This document shows, one piece after another, positions 40,250-49,615 of a stretch of 64,000 bases of DNA; the stretch's first letter is position 1, and every line of letters begins with the position of its first letter. This DNA comes from Pararge aegeria (Eukaryota > Arthropoda > Insecta > Lepidoptera > Nymphalidae), in assembly GCF_905163445.1 (NCBI RefSeq), contig NC_053202.1, positions 806,001 through 870,000 on the forward strand, written 5' to 3'. The notes beneath the pieces were generated by a model. It worked only from the letters and a program-made list of their open reading frames with translations. It ran no database searches and had not been told where the DNA came from. The position numbers were made by a program, and so were the translations under genes.

Positions 40250-43200
40250 CTGGGGAGTGGTCAGAATGTTATAGATTGCATGTTCTTTTTTTTTTATAGT
40301 TAAAATCGGATCAAGCAAATTGCGCACCCGACGGCAAGTGAAAAATTACGCCTAGAACAGAGCAACACTTAGGCATGTAAATAACACGTCCTGCAAAGTG
40401 CCGCCGTGCTGCTGAACGGCATTTTGCAGCGTTGCAATATTTTTTTATGAATAACATACATAAATACTTAGAATATACATATAAACACCCAGACACTGGA
40501 AAACATTCATGCTCATCACACAAACATTTTCCAGTTGTGGGAATCGAACCCACGGCCTCGGGCTCAGGAAGCAGGGGCGCAAACTGCGCCAATCGGCCGT
40601 CCAGTATATTCGGTAACGCAGTATAGCCGCCTGCTGTCAGCAGCGGCAGTCGGAGCACGTGCCAGTGGCGGCTGTCACCTTGAGCCGCAGCCGGTCGTAC
40701 GGCAGCGCGGCGAGCGCCTTGGGCACGGCGGCGCCGGCCAGCGCCGTGTAGTCGGCGCGCGGCACGTCGGCCGCCAGCAGCACCGTCAGCAGCGGCAGGC
40801 AGAGCACGCGCGAGCGGAACGTGCCGCCGCCGCCCTCCGCCTCCTCGTAGCTAACCTGCGAGCGCGAGCACGGCGATCAAAACTAGGACACTTCATAGTG
40901 AAACAAAGCAAAAATGGTCGGTTATTTTCTGAGCACGTATATGAAAGTTGCCTCGCGATTGTGATGGAAAACGTCATAGGCGAGGCGAATGCATTCATCA
41001 CTACACTCGGCTTCCTTATCGCACTCGCTTACGGCTCGCGTGTAAAACGCAATGAACCATACTAGTTGCATAATGTGCTATAAACAAACTGTACTCAAAT
41101 AGAGAAATGTGCTTGAGCAAGCCGAGGCCAACCGAGGGCTGCAGAGCTTTGATGATGATGAAAGAACAAATTATTTTTTATATTTATTGATAAATGTCTA
41201 TTGATGATTTAAAAAATGATATAGGCCAATTTGGATAAAGAAGTTTTTTGTTTGACACGTACCTCCCTGGGATGATCAGTAGGGCTGAGACAAGCGTGCA
41301 AAGCCCTCGCGGCGCCCCTGAGCGCCAGGAAGTCTCTGGGTGCAGCCCTAACAGCGACTCCGCTCCAGCCACGAATTGTCTCCAGAAAGGCCGCGGTGGG
41401 GTCCCTTCCACCGCGCGGGAGAAATTCTACGAGTGTGCCATTGTACTGAAATAAAAAAAGCAATAATATATTTATACAGGGACAAGGGACTCAGATGTTG
41501 AAGCCAGTTAAAAAAAAATGCTATATGCAAGTTTTTTTCTTTTTTAGAGGATATGACAGGGTAAATATTTCTATGCATTCAGCCAGTTCAATAACACTAA
41601 TAATTTAAATAAATAAAAAAAAGAAATTGCATTACATTTCTTGTATTAATAGGAATGTTAAATAGTTAAAAAGTGAGTTCATACAAAAAATGTGTGATTA
41701 AAAACCCCCTTGCATGCATTTGGATGTAATGTGCAGTAGGAAAACAAAAGCTCTAGTGTGGAAAAAAAAATCTTTAAGCACGCTTGAAAATGTCTACTTT
41801 TTAACACTCAATGCAAAAACGACGGGTTGTTGTCTGTGTGTGTGTCAGTGGCATCATATATTCCGAATGGATAAACCGATTTGGATTAGTTATTTGTTTT
41901 TGAAACGTGAATTACTCGGGAGTGTAATCCACGTTTGATGAATATCTTATTCTTAATGAATGGGCTCGACCAGTAGAATACTGTACAATGTGACAAACTT
42001 TAAATCCAAGATGGTCGCCACATTAAAATGGCGTCATACATATTTTGGGTATCTAATAAATGGGCTTGTATAGTGAAAATGTGCAAACTATATTGAAACT
42101 TGAAAGTCGGGAGGTATTTTTAATTTCTATTATACAATTATACAACGCGTAAATGAAAACCGAAATAATACTTCACAGGCTTTATAGGTAAGTTATGTAC
42201 TGTCTGCGAGACTTATCTGTGAAACCGTAAACCTAAAAGTTTTTAAGTAAACCATTGCCAAAGTTTTTACTGAAAGAAATCAGATACAGCCCTAACATCA
42301 CAAACAACATACGTCGCGTAGCGTAGGTACTATGCGCGTGTCGGTCTTTTATCTTACATAGGGTTGTCATAAGTAAACACTTATAATGTTTTGAATTCGT
42401 ATATGCTTCTTTATACAGGGTGATTCCTTATGAAATATACTTATGCATACTGCAAAATTATTTCGTAATTCGGTTACACGTTGGATACGGAGAAAGTGTA
42501 TTAAAAAATGGGCATCAAATAATTGGTATCCACGGGGCAAGCGCTCACCAGCTCTCCCAGTACCCTGTCGAGCACCGCGACGCGAGCAGTGGGCGTGGGC
42601 GTGGGCGGCGGGGTGCGAGGCGCGCGCGGCGCCAGGTGCAGTTGGCGCACGTACGCCACCAGCGTGGGCGACTCGGCGGGGATGCGCGCCATGTCGTAGT
42701 CCCGCGACATGTTCACCCGGAACTGCTGGGCGCCTAACGCTGGAGACCAATGTTTACATGTTTCAATATCTGCTGTTGGACATAGGTCTCTTTTAAGCAG
42801 CGCCAACTCTATCTAGTCCCAGCTTTCGGCCATTGGTGCTCCGACAAACGTGACCAGCTCACTGCCACCTTAGTGTAGTGTAGCCCTAATAGCTAAGTCG
42901 TTTTTTTTTACAGCTATAATTAATTAAAGAGTAAGACCTCCTTCAGCTCATTATTCAAGAATGTTTAAGCTGAAAAATTCACGCCAGTCGTTGAGGAAAA
43001 GTATCACATTTTTATAAATATAGTTCAACAGACACATACCACGATAATATAATGGAATTTGTCGATATTTAAGAAATGTGGATTAGATCAAAATACCCTA
43101 TCTTGTTCCGTGCAGCTGTGTCGAACATACAAATAGCCCTAATGGTTGTCACCCTCCGATAGGAGATGGGACTGCAAGTAGAAGGTAATTGATGGACTAC

Positions 43201-45038
43201 CTGATTGCAACTGGGAAGCCTTGGCGTATAAACAGAGCAGCTGTTCACAGGGCATGTAACAAACACTGCCTACGAAGGCCCGCAAGTATCCATCAATCTG
43301 AGACGTTGATGTTGAGCCTAATGTGTCTTGTCGTTCGTTTTTGACGGCCAAGTGGCGCAGTGGGCAGCGGCCCTGCTTTCTGAGTCCAAGGCCGTGGGTT
43401 TGATTCCCACAACTGGAGAGTGTTTGTGTGAACATGAATGTTTTTCAGTGTCTGGGTGTTTATCTGTATATTATAAGTATTTATGTGTATTATATTCATA
43501 AAAAAATAATTATCAGCTATCTCAGTACCCATAACACAAGCTACGCTTACTTTGGGGCTAGATGGCGATGTGTGTATTGTCGTAGTATATTTATTTATTT
43601 ATTTATTAATAACACTGTTAACAACAGATGGGCAATGTGTGTATTGTAGCATACTTATTATTATGAAAGAACTTGCTTGTAAGAGCAACTGTAATCACTT
43701 AACGAGGTGATCTGTTTACTTGTTTGCCCACTATAATTCAACAAAGACAGCTAATGACTTACCAACAGTGTCCATGTAGATGAGCAGAATTGTCATAACT
43801 GTGACGAACGTGAGCAGGAAAAGTACGGCAGGTAGAAGCTTCCTGTATAACTCATTGGGAGTTGTTTTCGTGAAGGAGGGTATGCTGACACGCGACACGG
43901 GTGATGGTGTCACTGGTGTTGGAGGGATTATCTTCACTGGTATGGCTGTACGATGTACATCTTTCATTTTTTCTGATGTTTCTGATGTCTGTGGTGTTTC
44001 AGGCTCATGGCTCTCGGGTAATGGGTTTTCTTGGATTTTCTAGGAAAACGGATAAAAAATATTGTTTGAAATTGTGCGTACTACTTAATTTTAAAAATAA
44101 TTAAATTTTAAAATTAAATAATAGCAGGCACACGAGGAGACAAAAATTATATCCCCCGATTACATTCCCTGAAAGCACCACTAATAGAAGGGGTTTACCC
44201 CTGTTTATAATTACAAATATTTATTTGAATATTATTTCAACAAGTTCCACAGTTATATCAACTCTCCGAGCATGCGCATGCTCGGAGAGTTGATATAACT
44301 GTGGGAGAAAATAAAATTTTGTACTCTCCCAGAGGCGAAAAATGCAATAGTATTATTAAAGGGGCTTGCAAAACTGATGTTCATCCCACTATTAAAAAAA
44401 AAGATAAATCAGCTTATTATAGAGTATAATATTATACAAATAAAATAAAAGATATTCCATTCATTTTTCCCCTTTATTGTGAATTAGTTTTATGTGAAAG
44501 TGTGAGATTGGTTGGGTACTTGTTGATTGGTTGGGGTAAAGATATCAGTCTGGTCCTATAGCAATGTTTTGCAATACTGACAAAATATCTAGCTAATTGA
44601 AAATTGTGAATAAAAAAATAAAAAATTGAAGATGACATGCCAACCATATTAAACACTGGAAACAGTTACAGCAAGAACCATACATCTTTGCACCAAAAAA
44701 CTTCACTAAAATCATTGAGATACACAAATGATATCATTGACAAAATCAAAGGTAAGTAAATGAGTGTTATGAATGAAATAATTAACTAATAACACTAGTT
44801 CTGCCTCGAAAGCGGCACAAAGTGATGAAAATTACCATGTTTTGTAATTATTTCTTGGCAACTAACACAATAATTTCATTACTTCATGATAAAATTCCAA
44901 AATATTAACACATGACATATGACAGGTGCAATGCGACAGTTTTTTAGCGCATCGCATGTTGAATTTATGGCAATAAAAAACTTAACAAAAGAGTATGTTT
45001 AAACATATGGTTAATCTTACCTTCACAGCCATTTTCAT
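40115..45038 (-). CDS. Star-family type II membrane protein (FkbM-like lumenal domain)
   Basis: Six exons on -: 45038-45021, 44039-43763, 42739-42549, 41445-41263, 40855-40679, 40249-40115. All are GT-AG with matching phases, giving 326 aa. Residues 1-72 are a hydrophilic Pro/Ser/Thr-rich cytoplasmic tail. Residues about 74-95 are the single membrane anchor (LLPAVLFLLTFVTVMTILLI). The rest is lumenal. The lumenal part fits insect Star: RIPAESPTLVAYVRQLHL after the anchor, then GTLVEFLPRGG, GWSGVAVRAAP, HACLSPTDHP, SRVLCLPLLTVLLAADVPR, LPYDRLRLKVID and a short C-terminus. Drosophila Star is an ER/Golgi cargo receptor for EGFR ligands. FkbM methyltransferase glycine and acidic SAM residues appear replaced, so it is probably not an enzyme. 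It is shorter than Drosophila Star (about 600 aa), so a Star-like paralogue is possible. Identification is from remembered family pattern, not a search. Confidence 0.72.
40438..40602 (-). repeat. SINE family A, 5' part, in Star-like intron 5
   Basis: On + it reads the reverse of the family: GTGGGAATCGAACCCACGGC and AACTGCGCCAATCGGCCGTC at its right end. The head is complete and the tail is missing. It lies 76 bp from exon 5. Confidence 0.8.
40679..40855 (-). CDS. Star-like exon 5
   Basis: Acceptor CGCTCGCAG; donor GTGACA. Exactly 59 codons (residues 224-282) with RSRVLCLPLLTVLLAADVPR and LPYDRLRLK. Very GC-rich. Confidence 0.85.
41263..41445 (-). CDS. Star-like exon 4
   Basis: Acceptor TTATTTCAG; donor GTACGT. 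Exactly 61 codons (residues 163-223), from YNGTLVEFLPRGG to ACLSPTDHPRE. Aligns with the first half of the FkbM-like domain. Confidence 0.87.
41446..42548. other. Star-like intron 3
   Basis: AT-rich. Around 41890-42060 and 42120-42360 there are repeat-like segments, but no family in this window matches them. Confidence 0.4.
42549..42739 (-). CDS. Star-like exon 3 (start of lumenal part)
   Basis: Acceptor GGTCTCCAG; donor GTGAGC. Residues 99-162 with MSRDYDMARIPAESPTLVAY and a Pro-rich stretch. Much more GC-rich than exon 2. Confidence 0.85.
42740..43343. other. Star-like intron 2, downstream part
   Basis: 42770-42800 (TGTTGGACATAGGTCTCTTT) is the common 3' end of lepidopteran LINEs. The remainder is unclassified. 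Confidence 0.4.
43344..43612 (+). repeat. SINE family A, full-length copy
   Basis: GACGGCCAAGTGGCGCAGTG head, B-box GTGGGTTTGATTCCCAC, TTTTTCAGTGTCTGGGTGTT, ACACAAGCTACGCTTACTTT, and an (ATTT)n tail to 43612. Best full-length reference of family A. In Star-like intron 2, opposite to the gene. Confidence 0.85.
43763..44039 (-). CDS. Star-like exon 2 (cytoplasmic tail and membrane anchor)
   Basis: Acceptor TTTTCCTAG; donor GTAAGT. Residues 7-98. Pro/Thr-rich tail (IIPPTPVTPSPVSR), basic YRK, then a strongly hydrophobic helix ending IYMDTV. Confidence 0.88.
44120..44345. repeat. Repeat family G with 58-bp perfect palindrome
   Basis: Positions 44247-44275 and 44276-44304 are perfect reverse complements with no spacer (centre GCATGC|GCATGC). 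The right half continues as in 60819-60880 (TCTGAGAGTTGATAAAGCTG), identifying an interspersed family; 44140-44165 (ATTATATCCCCCGATTACAT) resembles 60385-60410. In Star-like intron 1. Confidence 0.75.
45021..45038 (-). CDS. Star-like exon 1 (start)
   Basis: Encodes only MKMAVK, followed by donor GTAAGA. Phase 0 into exon 2. This start is inferred: a purine-rich context precedes the ATG, and no better upstream in-frame ATG was seen. Confidence 0.65.
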
Positions 45039-45602
45039 GTTGTGAACTTTAATTTAAACCGAAGTTGATAAATGATGAATCAATTTACACTTTTCATAAT
45101 TATTTTGTGACACCACACTTGAGTAAACTATTCAAAGCTCGAAGGCACTTTGCACAATCATAAATATAAATATCACACTAACCAATTTGTTACATTGATA
45201 ATTAGATTCTTTCGTTTAATTGAGAAACAAGGCAATTTGTGATTTGTGAAGAAACAGGTGAAAATGTAACTAGGTACCTAACAATCAACAAAGCGTGAGT
45301 CAATATGTATCACAGAGTACAGACACAGTCACACAGGATTAATTATAGATGTATATGTAGGATGTGACAAGAGTTCGATGGTCGAGAATTATAAAATCGA
45401 TTGCTGGTGTACAAAATATTGCTATCGTCATTTAAACGGCGATTGTAAATACTAGCAACAAATTCCATTATAAAAATAATAAACAGTTTAAAAAAATTTA
45501 AAACAATACAATTTAAAATTGGTGTTCATAAATATTTTTTTAGTTTAAGCAACCATTGGAGTAATATTGTTCTGTGAACCAGATGGGTGTTAACTGTATC
45601 AT

Positions 45603-46036
45603 ATGGAGGGTAGAGGTAAGGAGAGTCATCTTATATGGGAGAAAAGTTGAAAAAGTGTCCAGTTGTTGCGCTAAATAACAGTTCAAAAATCCTCCACAAT
45701 GGCGCTGGTGGATGCACAGGGTATGGTATGAATGTAGCAATCGTAGATGAATTGAAGTATGCCGAGTTAAAAAATTTAATGTCATTATCGACTAAAGTAG
45801 TTAATTATTGAGAATTTCAACAACTTACGTTGTACAAAATATTGTGCTAAATATAACCTTACTTCCTTGTATCTCCATACTTCCTTGTTTATTTTTCAAG
45901 CCTACTCTAACAATATTTATATTTGGAGCTTCTTTTAAGAGTTACCCTGATGCAAATGTGGCGCCATCCTAATTTAATACATTTTGACGACACTTTTTCA
46001 TATACACAGATGACTCTCCTTACCTCTACCCTCCAT
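45603..46036. mobile_element. Complete 434-bp TIR element (MITE)
   Basis: Perfect 29-bp terminal inverted repeats begin ATGGAGGGTAGAGGTAAGG and continue to CATCT. The element is flanked by the identical 10-mer ACTGTATCAT at 45593-45602 and 46037-46046. Because the TIR can be extended by one base (TATGG...CCATA), the true duplication may be 8 (CTGTATCA) to 10 bp. That fits hAT-like (8) or Mutator-like (9-10) elements. No transposase frame. Partial copy at 1-232. Confidence 0.88.
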
Positions 46037-46457
46037 ACTGTATCATCTTCTATATATAATTACACGAATTGCGAAGCAGAAACTTTGTACTCCTTTTTAA
46101 GTAAATTGCGTCGACGCGACGGAGCAGTATGAAACTTCCCATAGTTAAAGTTAATAAAGAGGAGTGCAGAATGTTAATATTTTCTTAAGTGCATAAAAAC
46201 AGTTTAAGTCAAAATATGATAAATCAAATATAATTTTTGTATATTTTATAAAAAAAAGGAAAATTATTTTAAATATTTACACTTTTAATATTAGAAGCAA
46301 TACTTTACATATTATTGGGTTCGTTATTATAAAAAAAAAACTACAATGTAAATGAATGGATAATTTGTCGATATTCTTTATACCACTATAAAATTAACTA
46401 ACTTAAATTGACGCGTGAGTGATTGGTAGTGGTCAGCCGTTTTTGGAGTAGGTATTA

Positions 46458-48147
46458 TTGCTTTTCCGCTGTCAATGTCATCGTTATTTAAATCAACTAT
46501 GCCTGTCAAAGATTACAACACAACTTAACCCCTATACTTTAAAATTATTATATAATGCCTTAGTACGTAGCCACATGGATTACTGTATGTTTGTTTTAGA
46601 GCCTTTTAATAAATCAGCTGCTGAAAAGTTAAATAAAATTCAGTATAGATGCCTTAGAATTATTCTAGGTGCAATGAAATCCTCCCCCACTAATGCTTTG
46701 CAGGTAGAATGCGTTGACCCTCCTCTATCCATCCGTCGACAATATCTATGTGACCGCTTTATCAGCAAGATGTTACAGCTGTCATCCCATCCTCTTTGGC
46801 ACCGACTAAGCCAACTATCACACGCACCTTGCTCCCGTAACTCGTCTTCCTACTTGCTAGATAGTTTCCTAAAGTATACCAGCCTTCCTAATCCCCTGAC
46901 ATCTTTCACAATCAACCCACTATATTCAACCCCATTTAAAGCATTAATATACAACCCTTCCATCATCACAGATCTAGGTCTGAGTAAAGGATCCCCAGAT
47001 ACCAATATCAAACTACAAAAGCATATTAGTCAAAATTGGTCAAATCATCTTATTATATATACTGATGCTTCAAAGCTGTCTCCAGAAGGTTGTGTTGGTG
47101 CTGCATGTTGGGTTCCTGTTTACAGAATTGTTTTAAAATTTAAATGCCCTCCCGAGTCTTCTGTGTTTACCGGAGAGGCCATTGCTCTTTTGGAAGCAAT
47201 CCTGTTTGCACTGTCCCATAACGTACAACAGACGGTTATTCTGACTGACTCTTTAAGCTGTTTAATGTCTATTAAAGAAAACCCCTTTCGCAGCAAATCA
47301 CGATTTCCCATTATCTTAAAAATCCGGAAGGCTCTGCTCTCTTGCAATCAAAAAGGACTATTCATCTTACTGGTTTGGATTCCAAGCCACTCAGGTATTC
47401 CAGGAAACGAGACTGCTGACTCTTGTGCCAAAACAGCTGTTGAGTCAGGTTCTCTAGATCATTTTAAAAATTCATCGCATGACCTATGTACTCTTGCCAA
47501 AACATATATGGAAACAGCCTGGAAATTTTTTTGGAATGATTCCAAATTGGTTAAGGGTAAGTTTTACGCTACCATCCAACAAAACATACCAAGACAACCC
47601 TGGTTTTGTCACTCTCGGAGTACAAATCGCTGGACTTCATCCACAATTTCCCGATTGCGTCTTGGTCATGCTAGCACACCTGTACATCTGGCCAAACTCC
47701 GGATAAGGGACAACTCCATCTGTGAGTGTGGCTTGGATGAGGGCACTATAACTCATATTATTTTTAACTGTCCCAAACTTACCTATCCCCTCTATGACGT
47801 TCTTCCTCCCAAAGTCCCCCGTCCTTTGAGTGTTAAATGTTTTTTAATGTTTGTTTTTAGTCCTTATTGTAGATTTTTATGTAAATATATAGTAAGTAAT
47901 AAAATTAAAGTGTAATGTACAAAAAATATCCGTGGTAGATATATATGCATGTGTTGTCTGTGCTGCCTTAGGTTAAAGAGCTAACTAGCTAATAACAACT
48001 ATTTCTTGGTACAAATTCAAAATTAACTTTTCATTAGTTTCACCGATCAATCTCCTTCGTGCCTTCTTCATCTACAAGACATTGGCGAAGTACCTTGTGC
48101 CCAGTTGGCACAGACAAAAGCCATAAACAAGAATTGAATTGAATTGA
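46458..48147 (+). mobile_element. 5'-truncated non-LTR retrotransposon with RNase H
   Basis: An open frame of 485 codons (46458-47915) covers the C-terminal RT/thumb region (TLKLLYNALVRSHMDY, KLNKIQYRCLRIILGA) and a complete RNase H domain: YTDASK (D203), FTGEAIALLEA (E240), ILTDSLS (D264), IPSHSGIPGNETADSCAK (D321). A Cys/His C-terminal motif follows (CECGLDEGTITHIIFNCP). This architecture is typical of I/Jockey/R1-group LINEs of insects. The 3' UTR ends in (GAATT)n at about 48128-48147. The RT catalytic domain is missing, so the copy is dead on arrival although its frame is intact. Confidence 0.88.
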
Positions 48148-48250
48148 ACAACACAACTTAAATTATGGTAGTTCAGTGATACCAGAAGAAAAAAATTGAT
48201 TTCTACCAATTTTTATACTCCTGCTAGTAGGAGTGCAAAAATCAAATATA
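48148..48250. other. Short spacer between LINE pieces
   Basis: Nothing recognised. Confidence 0.3.
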
Positions 48251-48339
48251 GCAAGTCGGACTAGTGCACGAAGGATTTGTACCATTATCGATAAAAGCGG
48301 AAAAAAATCATGTCTGTTGTATAGGAGTGCTCTTAAATA

Positions 48340-48640
48340 TATATTTATATAAATTTCAACTTTGGGTAAAGTCCACCAGACGTGCTGTCTACAATATCAG
48401 GGTGCAATACAATCATGCTTATCGTATCTCGATGAAGTTGCTGCAGCGCGTCGGACATGTTCGCTAGGGCCAGAGTACAGGATTTCTTTGCAATCATGAG
48501 ATCGCGAATCACAACATTTTGGAGTCATTTGTGAGCGCCTCCGATAGTGAGATCCTAAGCACGTTGGCATAGGGTCTGTAGTCTGCACGGTTAGATTTGT
48601 AAGCACTGACTTTCAGTGCACCATGCAGCGAATAGAAAAT
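48340..48640 (+). mobile_element. Decayed LINE reverse-transcriptase fragment
   Basis: With frame breaks, + reads STRRAVYNIRVQYNHAYRIS, KLLQRVGHVR, then QSTGFLCNHEIANHN and FVSASDSEIL. This resembles the AYNNAYRILL ... SASGMFA ... region near the end of lepidopteran LINE RTs. Several stops. Confidence 0.55.
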
Positions 48641-48781
48641 AAACTGTAGTGTTTTTGTGATGGTTAGGTATTTAGATAACCCATAAAGTACGCTTGATAT
48701 TAGAAAGAGTAATTATTATGACGAAAGTGTAAGTGCAATATTTTTATTGTTCTTTGTAATTTTTATTTTATTATATGTACT

Positions 48782-49615
48782 TATAGTCGGAAAAATGTAA
48801 TAGGCCCCGTTTTGACATTTGTGCAAGACCATAGAATGTAACTTGGAACGAAACTGAAAGAAACAAAAAAATAAAAATCAATTACATACAGTGTTTTAAA
48901 AAATACGTAAATTTTTTTGGGACGTTAAATAATATGAAAGAATATATCGCGAGTATTCTTTTTGCGCTTACTTCATAGTAGCATGCAATTTATAATTGTT
49001 GCGAAACGTTCCGAAAACAGTTACGTTCTCAGTCTTTTTTTTTTTTATACTAGAGCTGTAACCATTTTTTTACTGAATATCGAAATTAAATATTGTGTAG
49101 TTATCTTTACTGCAAAGAATGAGCTTGGTTCTCAAAATGGGTTCTAAATAATGAGTCTGAGATGATGTATCTGACCAAGCGGCACATGACTGAAGCGTCC
49201 CCGCGCGCACTGCGCAGTTTTTCGTTCCTCATCTTGTAAAGTTGACTGTGCGCTCGTTTAAGTTTGATACATATTGTTTACTATTACGTTAACTATGGCT
49301 CTTCTATTTTGGACATTAATTTAAACATAGTGATTTGACTCGATTTTTGTGTTTGTTGTTATATAGTACTAACTCTGTTTCAACATGTTGAAAAGTGGAC
49401 GTATAATCAACAGCCAGTCACGCGTATTGGTTGTGAAGTTAAAGGAATACTTTGAACGAACGAACAATTTACAATACATAATAATATCAATCAAGTACTG
49501 ATACAAACTTGAATTGATTTATCGTGAGTATCGAGTACAGAGTCTTATGGTTCCATAACTAGTTACGTCGCGATGACAAATGTCAAAACGGGCCTATTAC
49601 ATTTTTACGACTATA
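48782..49615. mobile_element. 834-bp TIR element
   Basis: Left end 48782 onward and the reverse complement of the right end at 49615 share about 39 bp: TATAGTCG(G/T)AAAAATGTAATA followed by GGCC(C)CGTTTTGACATTTGT, with one substitution and one indel. TA is present at the ends, as expected for Tc1/mariner-like insertion, but a duplication cannot be separated from the TIR. No transposase frame. Confidence 0.75.

Noticed and set aside
42367..42806. Several overlapping frames over 42.4-42.8 kb
   Set aside because: Only the - frame 42739-42549 with RIPAESPTLVAYVRQ is spliced in phase; the rest are GC-rich shadows.
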